Shown here piece by piece: positions 16,078 to 23,438 of a DNA stretch of 34,590 bases (positions are counted from its first letter, which is position 1; each line of letters starts with the position of its first letter). A program made the position numbers and the translations under genes. The notes beneath the pieces were generated by a model that saw only the letters and a list, made by a program, of their open reading frames with translations, did no database searches and was not told the origin of the DNA. Source of the stretch: Bryobacteraceae bacterium (GTDB lineage Bacteria; Acidobacteriota; Terriglobia; Bryobacterales; Bryobacteraceae); NCBI GenBank assembly GCA_014860455.1, contig JACZJQ010000282.1, forward strand, positions 1 through 34,590. The letters run 5' to 3'.

Positions 16078-17744
16078 TGCGCTGTTCCTCCGCTGAAGTC
16101 GGCCGCCGAGGTCGCCAGATCCGCCGGCGCCTCCAACGGCAGTTGGATGATGAACTCCGCCCCTTTGCTCGCGTCGGGGTTCAATGTCAGCGATCCCCCG
16201 TGCCGGTCGATGATCGCTCTCGCCACCGCCAACCCCAACCCCGTCCCATGCTGATCTTCCTTCGTCGTGAAGAATGGCTCGAAGATCGCCTCCCGCAACC
16301 CCGCTGGCACTCCCGGACCGCTATCGGTCACCGTGATCTTCACGCCCTGCTCATCCGGCAGCGCCGCCGTCGTCACCTTCACCATCCCGCCTTCCCCTAT
16401 CGCTTCCGATGCGTTGGCCAGCAGCACCACCATCACCTGCTGGATCTGCGCCGGATCGGCCAGGATCACCGGCAACCCCGGATCCAACTCCTTAATCAAC
16501 TCGATCCTCGACAACTGCAACTTATGCAGCAGCAGCGCGCACGAGCGCTCCACAATCACATTCACTTCAGTCGGCGCCCGCTCCGGCGCCTTCTGCCGCG
16601 AAAACGCCAGCAGCGTCTTCATCAGGTCCCCACACCGCCGGCTCTCGCGCTCGATGATCCGCAAATGCTCCTTCACACGCTCTCGCCGCGCCTCGTCTCC
16701 CTCGAACTGGTCTAGGTCCTTCAAACACAGCCGCGCATACGTCAACATCCCGAACAGCGGATTGTTCACCTCATGCGCCACCGTCGCCGCCAGCCGCCCC
16801 AGCGACGCCATCTTTTCATTGGTAACCAATCCCCTGTGCGCCTTTTCCAACTCCGAAGACTTCTGCTGGACCCTCGCCTCCAACGTGTCGTTCCAGCGCC
16901 GCAGTTCTTCCTGCGCCGCGTTGATCTCGTGCGCCATCGCGTCAAATTCCGTCGCCAGCACTCCGAACTCGTCCTTGCTCCCCGCGTTCAGTCGGTGCTC
17001 TAGATCCCCGCCCTTCACCCTCTCAATCGCCCTTAGCAGCAGCCTCACCGGCTTGTGGACCACCCTGAAGACAAACATCACGCTCAACACACATGCCAGC
17101 AGCGCCGCCCCGGCAGTGAACGAAATCATTTGCAGCCTGTGCTCCTCGAGTTGCGCGTCCACCGCGTCCAGCGCCAGATGCGCGTCAATCACCCCCAATA
17201 TTCGCCGAGACTCAGGATGCGCATGACACGCCGCGTTGCTGCACTCCGGCGCGTTCTCGATCGGTCGGATCACCGCCAGGTTCCGCCGCCCCTGCTCGTC
17301 CCTGAAGATCCGGGCGCGGTCCTTGCGATGGAGCTTGGTTAGCGGCTTGGACGATGAATGGCAGGCATAGCAGGCCTCAGCGCTCTTGTCGATCAGCGTG
17401 CCTACCTCCGCGCCTAACGTCGAGTGCTGGATCAGCCCCTCTTCGTTCACGATTCTCACGCGCCGGATTCCAGGCTCCCGCCCGAAGTCCTGAATCAGCG
17501 TGTAGAGCGCACCCCGGTCATTATGCAGCATCGCCCGGTAGGCCGACGAGTGCACGACATCAGCCACCCGGTCGGCGCTTAAGCCCACCAACGTCTCCAG
17601 GTGCTTCTGCTCGAGGTCCAGCTGAAAGTAGCCGAAGAAAAGAAATCCTAGCAGGACCACAGAAACCAGGGATACCGCCAGCTTGACGGCAATGCCGAAT
17701 CGCGGTAGCGGGGTCGCCGAGGTCTTGTCCGGCATGGGGGTCAA
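16074..17744 (-). CDS. Membrane sensor histidine kinase with c-type heme motifs
   Basis: Sensor kinase of 556 residues. Helix 1 spans about 18-41 and helix 2 about 206-229; the periplasmic loop between them carries two heme-attachment motifs, CYACH (125-129, CX2CH) and CSNAACH (168-174, CX4CH). After helix 2 come a HAMP domain (to about 285), a coiled coil, a HisKA domain with phospho-acceptor H324 (LAATVAHEVNNPL) and an HATPase domain (NASEAIGEGG, DSGPGVP, TGLGLAVA). Heme c in the sensor loop points to sensing of redox state or a small gas. It sits between the HybB-like gene (4-bp overlap) and its regulator, so the signal is probably tied to that redox complex. The sensed signal is inference. 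Confidence 0.92.
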   Translation of the reverse strand: MTPMPDKTSATPLPRFGIAVKLAVSLVSVVLLGFLFFGYFQLDLEQKHLETLVGLSADRVADVVHSSAYRAMLHNDRGALYTLIQDFGREPGIRRVRIVNEEGLIQHSTLGAEVGTLIDKSAEACYACHSSSKPLTKLHRKDRARIFRDEQGRRNLAVIRPIENAPECSNAACHAHPESRRILGVIDAHLALDAVDAQLEEHRLQMISFTAGAALLACVLSVMFVFRVVHKPVRLLLRAIERVKGGDLEHRLNAGSKDEFGVLATEFDAMAHEINAAQEELRRWNDTLEARVQQKSSELEKAHRGLVTNEKMASLGRLAATVAHEVNNPLFGMLTYARLCLKDLDQFEGDEARRERVKEHLRIIERESRRCGDLMKTLLAFSRQKAPERAPTEVNVIVERSCALLLHKLQLSRIELIKELDPGLPVILADPAQIQQVMVVLLANASEAIGEGGMVKVTTAALPDEQGVKITVTDSGPGVPAGLREAIFEPFFTTKEDQHGTGLGLAVARAIIDRHGGSLTLNPDASKGAEFIIQLPLEAPADLATSAADFSGGTAQ

Positions 17745-18919
17745 TCCCCCGTTGCGTTCACCGACGCCAGTTCACCCCGGCTTCCGTTGGCCGCCGCCGG
17801 AACTTCGTGCTCGGCCGCCTCAAACACCGGCAGGTTCTTGGCCGCCAGCCTGAAGATCGCGAAACCGCCGGCGATGATCGAAAACGTCACCGCAACCTCG
17901 GTCCACTTCGGAATGTAGGTCACCCCCGATGACGCTTCCATCCCCGTCAGGCTGATGTTCAGCCGGTTGGTGACAAAGCCCAGCAGGAACATGACAACAG
18001 TGATGTACAGCCCAGTCGGGTTCTGCCTCGTCTTTTCGCGATACAGCAGCAGCGCCGGTACGATGAACAGCGCCATCTCCAGCATAAACAGCTTGCTCTC
18101 CCAGCCCGGCTGCTCCAGATACACCCAGGCGTGGCGCTGCGTCACGTCAAACAGTCGCATCACCACATACAGCGACAACACCACCGCCAGCATCCGGCTC
18201 AACTTCTGGATCAACGGCCACTCAAGCTGCCGTCCGAACGCCTTTGAACTGTGCCAAGATTCGAAAATCGTCATACCCAACCCGACGGCGATTGCCGAAA
18301 TGTAGAACAACAACGGCATCAGCGGACTGTACCAAAGCGGGTGCAACTTGCCCTTCATGATCAGGTACAAGCTGCCCAGCGAACTCTGGTGCAGCGTCGA
18401 CAAGATGACTCCTGCGATGATGATCAGCGGCATCACTCCCTTCAGGATCTTGTGAGCCTTGGTTAGCTTAAATCGCTCAAGCACCAGCGGAAAGAACTCG
18501 AGAAACAGCACCGTGGTGTACAGCGTCACGCACCAGCCCACCTCGAACATCACCGACCGCGGATTCCACATGATCAGCGGGTGCCAGATCCGCCACGGCC
18601 GCCCAAGGTCGAACATCAGCGCGACCACGACAAGCGAGTAGCCCAGAAACGCCGTCAGAATCGCCGGCCTCACTACGGGCTTGTACTCACGCAGGTTGAA
18701 GATATGCACAATCGCGGCCAGCGTGAATCCGCCCGCCGCGAGCCCCACCCCGCAAAGGATGTCGAAACCAATCCATATGCCCCACGGAAACTCGTCGCTC
18801 AAATTCGACGACCCCGCCAGCCCCTGCGTCACGCGGATATAGGTCGCCGCCAACCCAGACATCATGATCACCGCGAACACAACCCGCCAGAAAGTGATCT
18901 TGGGCATCGTCAGCTTCAT
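17741..18919 (-). CDS. HybB/NrfD-family quinone-reactive membrane subunit
   Basis: Polytopic membrane protein of 392 residues with about nine helices, in the NrfD/PsrC superfamily and closest to hydrogenase-2 HybB. The block NLSDEFPWGIWIGFDILCGVGLAAGGFT is the quinone-site segment of that family. Such proteins pass electrons between membrane quinone and an iron-sulfur subunit. The frame is open to 19051, but ATG 18919 starts the homologous part and shares one base with the stop of the HybA-like gene (TGATG). The C-terminal 25 residues are polar and cytoplasmic. It ends 4 bp inside the kinase gene. No Ni-Fe or molybdenum catalytic subunit lies nearby. Confidence 0.9.
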   Translation of the reverse strand: MKLTMPKITFWRVVFAVIMMSGLAATYIRVTQGLAGSSNLSDEFPWGIWIGFDILCGVGLAAGGFTLAAIVHIFNLREYKPVVRPAILTAFLGYSLVVVALMFDLGRPWRIWHPLIMWNPRSVMFEVGWCVTLYTTVLFLEFFPLVLERFKLTKAHKILKGVMPLIIIAGVILSTLHQSSLGSLYLIMKGKLHPLWYSPLMPLLFYISAIAVGLGMTIFESWHSSKAFGRQLEWPLIQKLSRMLAVVLSLYVVMRLFDVTQRHAWVYLEQPGWESKLFMLEMALFIVPALLLYREKTRQNPTGLYITVVMFLLGFVTNRLNISLTGMEASSGVTYIPKWTEVAVTFSIIAGGFAIFRLAAKNLPVFEAAEHEVPAAANGSRGELASVNATGD

Positions 18920-19674
18920 CACTTCACCCCCTCGCGGCCTTCGCCTTCGGCCCGCGCCACTTCTTCCTTGCGGTTGTTCAACCAGTAGATGCCCCCCATG
19001 AGCACCGAGCCCGATACAACGATGTTCGGGATGTGCTGCAACGCCGCCCACGTCGTCTGCGGCAGGTTCTCCTTTGGAATCGACTTGCTGAAACCAATCT
19101 GGTCGAACGGCACCGCCGACAGGATCAACACCGACGTGCCGCCCACCTCTTCTATCCCGTAGATCGCCGGATAGTAGCTGTCAGGGCTCTCCTTCATCCG
19201 CTCCCTCGCCTTGGCGATCAACTCATCACGGTCGCCCGTGATCGTCGCCTCGGTCGGGCAGATTTCGCTGCATCGGGTCGGCTCCTTCAGCCGGTCCGAA
19301 CACATGTCGCACTTGGCCACCTTCGGCTCAAGAATCTCGCTCCATGTATACGTGGGCACCTGAAACGGACACGCCGTCATGCAGTACCGGCATCCCATAC
19401 AACGGTCTTCCAGATAAACGACCGGCCCGGCCTCGGTCTTCTGAAGCGCCGCTACCGGGCAAACAGAAGCACAGGCCGGGTCGATGCAATGCATGCACAG
19501 CTTTCTCGAGAAGCGCTCACCGTGGGTGCGAACCGCGGTAATCTTGTGCGCCGAGGTCTTCTCTTCAGCCGCAATCTTCTCGGTGTAGGGGAGCTTCCAT
19601 CGCTCCGAACACGTTTCCTCACACTGACGGCAACCTACACAAAGTACGCTGTCATACAGTATCGCTCGCGCCAT
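18919..19674 (-). CDS. HybA-like 4x[4Fe-4S] ferredoxin subunit
   Basis: Electron-transfer subunit of 251 residues with sixteen Cys arranged for four cubane clusters: CVGCRQCEETC near the start, CMHCIDPACASVCP, CMGCRYCMTACP, and CDMCSDRLKEPTRCSEICP. The C-terminus has one membrane anchor (IPNIVVSGSVLMGGIYWL) and a charged tail. This is the HybA layout, but no N-terminal Tat signal is present, so the clusters probably face the cytoplasm, unlike classic HybA. It pairs with the HybB-like subunit downstream (one-base overlap). A strong GGAGG ribosome site is 5 nt before ATG 19674. It could carry electrons from a soluble donor to quinone; the donor is unknown. Confidence 0.9.
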   Translation of the reverse strand: MARAILYDSVLCVGCRQCEETCSERWKLPYTEKIAAEEKTSAHKITAVRTHGERFSRKLCMHCIDPACASVCPVAALQKTEAGPVVYLEDRCMGCRYCMTACPFQVPTYTWSEILEPKVAKCDMCSDRLKEPTRCSEICPTEATITGDRDELIAKARERMKESPDSYYPAIYGIEEVGGTSVLILSAVPFDQIGFSKSIPKENLPQTTWAALQHIPNIVVSGSVLMGGIYWLNNRKEEVARAEGEGREGVK

Positions 19675-19742
19675 TAGAACCTCCGGACTAGTTACAGTCT
19701 AGCCCGAACTGTAGGATTCTTACCAGACTAAAAGGTCTGAAG

Positions 19743-19759
19743 TGATGAATTTTTCATCA
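19743..19759. repeat. Perfect hairpin at the stop of the GcvH-like gene
   Basis: TGATGAA-TTT-TTCATCA is a 7-bp stem with a 3-nt loop, and the stop codon forms one end of the stem. It lies in the 82-nt gap before the HybA-like gene, which also holds a weaker dyad (CAGAC...GTCTG, 19724-19739). It lacks a clear U-tract, so it is more likely an mRNA stability or attenuation element than a terminator. Confidence 0.45.
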
Positions 19760-20419
19760 GCTGAGGAAGAACTCGCGTCCAGCCTCGCTCCAGGTCTTCG
19801 CGTCCATCGCCAGCGCGGGTTCCTTCACCGGCTCGCCGCCATCGGCTGCCGTCGCACCGGCCAGTTGCGACTGCATCGCGAAGAAGCGGTCCGCAGTCTC
19901 TCTCATCCAATTGGCCACCAGGCTCGTCGGCAGCAGGTTGCGGGCCGGGCTCTCGTCGTCGGGAGCAAACACAGTCATCAGCCAGCCTTCGCCGTAGGGA
20001 TCTTCGCGCAGCAGCGACGGCTTGTCGGCGATCTTCGCGTTGATCTCAACCACTTCGCCTTCCACCGGCGACACGATCTCAACCTTCTCGCCATTGCGGT
20101 GCAGCGTCACAACCTTCTGCCCTTGGCGCACCCACTGGCCGGCCTTTGGCAGTTCAATCTTGTCCACGCCCGCGCTGAAGGCCGCTGCGAATGCGTCCAT
20201 GCCCACACGGTTCACGTTCTTGCGCTCGCGCTCAAGCCACGTGTGGCCGGGGTGATAACGAAGGTGTCCGGGGATCGCATAGCCGCCAGCCACTTCAACG
20301 TCTGCCGCGATGGGTTCGGTTACGGGCTCCTGGGTGGCCACGGCGGCCTTGCCCCTGTTCATAACGAGGTCGGCGATGATGAATGCCGCGAAGGTGATGA
20401 TTACGAATAGGACGGTCAT
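19757..20419 (-). CDS. Membrane-anchored GcvH-like protein lacking the lipoyl lysine
   Basis: A 220-residue protein: an N-terminal membrane helix (2-20, TVLFVIITFAAFIIADLVM), a linker, a GcvH-like lipoyl-domain fold (about 45-153) and a C-terminal helical tail. Blocks shared with glycine-cleavage H protein are HPGHTWL, VDKIELPKAGQWV, SPVEGEVVEIN and EDPYGEGWLM. Between LP and PV both proteins have 26 residues, so they align without a gap; the position of the lipoyl lysine in E. coli GcvH (in ESVKA) falls on G110 here. It therefore cannot be lipoylated in the usual way. The frame is open to 20563, but a sigma-54 promoter lies at 20468-20483, so ATG 20419 is the true start. First gene of the redox operon. 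Confidence 0.82.
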   Translation of the reverse strand: MTVLFVIITFAAFIIADLVMNRGKAAVATQEPVTEPIAADVEVAGGYAIPGHLRYHPGHTWLERERKNVNRVGMDAFAAAFSAGVDKIELPKAGQWVRQGQKVVTLHRNGEKVEIVSPVEGEVVEINAKIADKPSLLREDPYGEGWLMTVFAPDDESPARNLLPTSLVANWMRETADRFFAMQSQLAGATAADGGEPVKEPALAMDAKTWSEAGREFFLS

Positions 20420-20467
20420 GTGAGGTTCTCTGCTTTCTGCAGGCTCTGTTGCCTGCACCCTCCTTAG

Positions 20468-20483
20468 TGCAACCGTCGTGCCA
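20468..20483 (-). promoter_or_regulatory. Sigma-54 (-24/-12) promoter
   Basis: On the minus strand the sequence is TGGCACG-ACGG-TTGCA, matching the sigma-54 consensus TGGCACG-N4-TTGC at every conserved base. The expected start of transcription is near 20457, about 38 nt before ATG 20419. A sigma-54 activator is encoded in the same gene run, which supports an autoregulated redox operon. Confidence 0.88.
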
Positions 20484-20524
20484 AACTCAGAAACGGGGAT
20501 AAGCTTCTTGGAATCAACAAGATC

Positions 20525-20546
20525 GAGAGAAATCAATTTTTCTCTC
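20525..20546. promoter_or_regulatory. Candidate upstream activator site
   Basis: Perfect inverted repeat GAGAGAAA-N6-TTTCTCTC (arms 20525-20532 and 20539-20546). Its centre is about 79 nt upstream of the predicted sigma-54 start. A dimeric Fis-type helix-turn-helix activator such as the one at 14728-16077 would be expected to bind dyads in such a place. The rest of 20547-20669 is AT-rich with weaker dyads (GAAA-A-TTTC, 20553-20561) and no gene. Confidence 0.5.
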
Positions 20547-20669
20547 AGTGTAGAAAATTTCAACGCTCACTGCCGAGGAGATCCACAAAATCACCGTATC
20601 ATGCTGAAACAATTGATAAAAATGGGATGTTGAAAAATCCAAGAGCAAGTGTCGAAGAAAACCGCAGGT

Positions 20670-21140
20670 TTAGGCTCGCCGCAGCACGAAATCCACCTCA
20701 AACATCTCGTACACCGTCTTGGCCATCCCTACTCTTTCGTACGTCGCCTGTGCCCGCCCGTTTTCATGCTCCACATACAGCCTCAATCCCACCACCCCGG
20801 AGTTCGTTTGGGCAAGCCCCTCCACGTTCCTGTACAACGCCGCAAACACGCCCTGCCCCCTGAATTCCTTCTCCACATACACACTCTGGATCCACCAGAA
20901 ATCCCCGTTCCGCCAATCCGACCACTCATAGGTCACCATCATCATCCCGGCCCGCCTACCGTCCACCTCGGCGACATAATACACCCCGCGCGCCGGCCTC
21001 TCGAAAACCGCATGCACCCCGTCCCGGAGCCGGTCCAGGTCCAGAGAAATCCCCTCTGTCTCCAGCGCCATTGCGGCGTTGCCCCGCACCAGGAACTCAG
21101 CATCGGCCGGCGTCGCCACGCGAACTGTGATCTCAGACAT
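20670..21140 (-). CDS. GNAT-family N-acetyltransferase
   Basis: Acetyl-CoA-dependent acetyltransferase of 156 residues, a single GNAT domain. The core strand-helix block is IQSVYVEKEFRGQGVFAALYR, with RGQGVF as the acetyl-CoA pyrophosphate loop (R-x-x-G-x-G/A type). The ending YERVGMAKTVYEMFEVDF is the usual last strand. The acceptor cannot be told from sequence. TATCCT ends 7 nt before ATG 21140, again a leaderless layout. It lies between the NHL gene and the sigma-54 promoter region on the same strand and seems to be its own unit. Confidence 0.88.
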   Translation of the reverse strand: MSEITVRVATPADAEFLVRGNAAMALETEGISLDLDRLRDGVHAVFERPARGVYYVAEVDGRRAGMMMVTYEWSDWRNGDFWWIQSVYVEKEFRGQGVFAALYRNVEGLAQTNSGVVGLRLYVEHENGRAQATYERVGMAKTVYEMFEVDFVLRRA

Positions 21141-21147
21141 CCTTTTA

Positions 21148-21153
21148 AGGATA
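21148..21153 (-). promoter_or_regulatory. -10 box of GNAT gene (probable leaderless start)
   Basis: TATCCT on the minus strand, then 7 nt (TAAAAGG), then ATG 21140. The AAGG touches the start codon directly, too close to act as a normal ribosome site. Confidence 0.4.
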
Positions 21154-21165
21154 TCTCTCGCGCCC

Positions 21166-22200
21166 TCAAGAGATCCTGCGCAGTTTCGTCACCCGCCCCA
21201 CCTCCACCCATTCCACGACAAAAATATTGCCCTCCCCGTCAAAGCACGCCGAATGCGGGCAAACGAACTTGCCCGCCACAAACTCCGCCCTCGCCTTCCG
21301 CCTCATCTGCCCCCACGTCCCCGACCCATCCTCGCCCAGTTGCGCCAGCACCCTGTCGCGGGCATCCATCAGCGTCACCCGCGCCTCCAGGTCCGGCACA
21401 AGCAGCAACCCCTTGCGCTGGTCGAAGTGGCACGGCATCTTCACGTCGCCCTCGGCCGAAAACCTCAGGTGCTTGCCGTCGAGCGAGAAGTACTGGAATC
21501 GCCGGTTCCCGCGGTCGGCCACCAGCAGCACCGGCTCCTTGCCCCGCCTGTCCAGGGCGATCCCATGCGGCTGATTCAGTTTCCCGGCCTCTTTGCCCTT
21601 GCCCCCAAACGTGCGGATGAAATTGCCCTTCGCATCGTACTGGTTGATGAAGCTCGACCCATACCCGTCGCCCACATAGATATCCCCATTCGGCCCGATC
21701 GCCAGGTTCGTCGGGCTGTATTTCACCGCCGCCTTGCCCTCCCCTTCCAGCCTGTATCCAGCCGACTCCTTCGGATAGCCGAGCGTGAACACCTCTTCGC
21801 CCTTCAGCGTCATCTTCACCACCACCGCCCGCTGCGTGTCGCACAGGTAAAGGAACTCCTGCTTGCCCTCCCGCTGAATATGCAGCCCGTGCGCCCCGCC
21901 CTTGAACTCCCGGCCCCAACTGCGCACAAACCGCCCCTTCGCGTCGAATACCACCACCGTATCCTCGCCTGCCGACGTCGCATGCACCGTATGGTGGACA
22001 TAAACATGCCCCTGCCGATCCACGCACACCCCATGCGTGTTGCCGTAGCTGATCGTCCGCGGCAACTCGCCCCAGTCGTGGATCACCTCATAAAGGTGCT
22101 CGCCCGCGCCGGTCACCGGCCGTTTCTGTCCAGATCTATCGGCCGCGCCAACAATCGCCGGCGCCAGCGCACAGAATGCACGTCGAGTGGTCAAGCTCAT
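21166..22200 (-). CDS. NHL-repeat beta-propeller protein, probably exported
   Basis: A 344-residue six-bladed beta-propeller protein. Blade motifs repeat through the chain: HGVCVDRQGHVYV, VVVFDAKGRFVRSWG, TNLAIGPNGDIYVGDGYGSSFINQYDAKGNFIRTFG, QPHGIALDRRGK, VLLVADRGNRRFQYFSLDG and HSACFDGEGNIFVVEWVEVGRVTKL. The start MSLTTRRAFCALAPAIVGAAD resembles a Tat or Sec signal. Such proteins are common in Acidobacteriota, where their role is mostly unknown; enzymes of this fold include peptidyl-hydroxyglycine lyases, but no catalytic set could be recognised. AGGAG lies about 10 nt before ATG 22200, with TATACT at 22228-22233 further upstream. Confidence 0.82.
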   Translation of the reverse strand: MSLTTRRAFCALAPAIVGAADRSGQKRPVTGAGEHLYEVIHDWGELPRTISYGNTHGVCVDRQGHVYVHHTVHATSAGEDTVVVFDAKGRFVRSWGREFKGGAHGLHIQREGKQEFLYLCDTQRAVVVKMTLKGEEVFTLGYPKESAGYRLEGEGKAAVKYSPTNLAIGPNGDIYVGDGYGSSFINQYDAKGNFIRTFGGKGKEAGKLNQPHGIALDRRGKEPVLLVADRGNRRFQYFSLDGKHLRFSAEGDVKMPCHFDQRKGLLLVPDLEARVTLMDARDRVLAQLGEDGSGTWGQMRRKARAEFVAGKFVCPHSACFDGEGNIFVVEWVEVGRVTKLRRIS

Positions 22201-22227
22201 CCCAGGGCTCTCCTCTGATTTCTGTCG

Positions 22228-22233
22228 AGTATA
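22228..22233 (-). promoter_or_regulatory. -10 box of the NHL protein gene
   Basis: TATACT on the minus strand about 27 nt before ATG 22200, leaving a short leader that contains the AGGAG ribosome site. The -35 is not clear. Confidence 0.45.
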
Positions 22234-22263
22234 CCAAGGACCGCCTCACCCAGGCTGCATCGG

Positions 22264-22446
22264 CTAGCCTGCATTTCTCACCACGCCCGAAGCGCGGCGC
22301 AGTGGGAAGTGTGTGGACACGAGGCGCGCGACCGAGGCGCGCGGAGGCGTACTTTAACAGTACGTCGAGCACGACGACCGAGCGCAACGACGTAGACGCG
22401 CGCTCACCGCAAGCCACGCCGGGTGCTGGTGAGAAACTCAGGCTAG
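22264..22446. mobile_element. MITE-like element with inverted ends and CTAG flanks
   Basis: The ends read CTAGCCTGCATTTCTCACCA (22264-22283) and, on the opposite strand, CTAGCCTGAGTTTCTCACCA (22446-22427): 18 of 20 bases match. Taking CTAG as the duplicated target gives a 175-bp body (22268-22442) with 16-bp inverted ends, 14 of 16 matching. It has no transposase gene. Inside are two close copies of GAGGCGCGCG and a hairpin CGTACT-TTAAC-AGTACG. The right CTAG supplies the TAG stop of the epimerase gene. It would need a transposase elsewhere in the genome; an IS1380-type parent is only a guess. Confidence 0.6.
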
Positions 22447-23372
22447 ATCCGCGTCCGGAAGTACTCCACCGTCCTGCGCAGCCCCGTCTCCAGATCCACC
22501 TTCGGCTCCCAGCCCAACACCTCGCGCGCCCTCGTGATATCCGGCTGCCGGCGCTTCGGATCGTCCTCCGGCAACGGCTCGAACACAATCCCCGCCGTCG
22601 TCCCCGTCAACTGTTCGATCGCCCTGGCAAACTCCAGCACCGTCATCTCCACCGGATTCCCAATGTTCACCGGCTCCGCATACCCCGACTCCGCCAGCCG
22701 CACAATCCCGTCCACCAGGTCGCTGACATAGCAAAAACTCCGCGTCTGCAACCCGTCCCCAAACACCGTAATCGGCTCTCCCCTCAGAGCACTCCCCATG
22801 AACGACGGCACCACCCGCCCGTCATCCAGCTTCATTCTCGGTCCAAACGTGTTGAAGATCCGCACAATCGATGTCTTCACCCCATGCGCCCTGCGATACG
22901 CCATCGTCATCGCCTCGGCAAACCTCTTCGCCTCGTCGTAACACGACCGCGGCCCGTTCGGATTCACGTTGCCCCAATACGTCTCTCTCTGCGGATGCTC
23001 CAGCGGATCCCCATAACACTCCGACGTCGACGCCAGCAGAAACCCCGCCCCACACCCCTTCGCATACTCCAGCAGATTCCGTGTCCCCTCGCTGCCCACC
23101 CGCAACGTCTCCACCGGATGCTCCAGATAATCCTTCGGACTCGCCGGCGATGCCAAGTTCATCACATAGTCCACCCGCTCGTCCACCGCCAGCGGCTCGC
23201 AAACATCCGCCTCGACAAAACGAAACGCCGGCGCCGCCCTCAAATGCGCCAAATTCTCCATTGATCCTGTGATCAACGAATCCACCCCAATCACGCTATG
23301 CCCCTCACCCAACAGGCGATCCGTCAAATGTGACCCAATGAAACCAGCCGCGCCGGCGAGAAGTATCCGCAA
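22443..23372 (-). CDS. UDP-glucuronate decarboxylase (UDP-xylose synthase)-like NAD-dependent epimerase
   Basis: Short-chain sugar-nucleotide enzyme of 309 residues that would turn UDP-glucuronate into UDP-xylose for glycan synthesis. The NAD motif GAAGFIGS lies at 7-14 and the catalytic set T116-S117-E118 with Y145-x3-K149 (SCYDEAKR) is intact. Blocks [48 protein letters not shown] and [13 protein letters not shown] are typical of UXS. The frame is open to 24572, but homology starts at RILLAGAAG; there is no ATG, so TTG 23372 with GAGGG before it is the start. TACAAT at 23393-23398 supports this. dTDP-glucose dehydratase is a less likely alternative. Confidence 0.87.
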   Translation of the reverse strand: MRILLAGAAGFIGSHLTDRLLGEGHSVIGVDSLITGSMENLAHLRAAPAFRFVEADVCEPLAVDERVDYVMNLASPASPKDYLEHPVETLRVGSEGTRNLLEYAKGCGAGFLLASTSECYGDPLEHPQRETYWGNVNPNGPRSCYDEAKRFAEAMTMAYRRAHGVKTSIVRIFNTFGPRMKLDDGRVVPSFMGSALRGEPITVFGDGLQTRSFCYVSDLVDGIVRLAESGYAEPVNIGNPVEMTVLEFARAIEQLTGTTAGIVFEPLPEDDPKRRQPDITRAREVLGWEPKVDLETGLRRTVEYFRTRI

Positions 23373-23392
23373 TGTCCCTCGTTTCTTAAGAT

Positions 23393-23398
23393 ATTGTA
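23393..23398 (-). promoter_or_regulatory. -10 box of the UDP-xylose synthase-like gene
   Basis: TACAAT on the minus strand, 20 nt before TTG 23372, in the 66-bp divergent gap with the iron-sulfur protein gene. Its position supports the TTG start. Confidence 0.4.
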
Positions 23399-23438
23399 AT
23401 CCAACCGCATGATAAAGTGATTGTCGGCTGACTTCAAC

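Noticed and set aside
19724-19759. Rho-independent terminator between the GcvH-like and HybA-like genes
   Set aside because: The hairpins are not followed by a U-run in the direction of transcription, so a full stop is unlikely.
20420-20563. 48-residue N-terminal extension of the GcvH-like protein
   Set aside because: It runs through the sigma-54 promoter and activator dyad and precedes a clear membrane-helix start.
22176-22588. Short coding frames across the MITE-like element
   Set aside because: They cross the inverted ends and the start of a neighbouring gene; the repeat structure explains the open frames.
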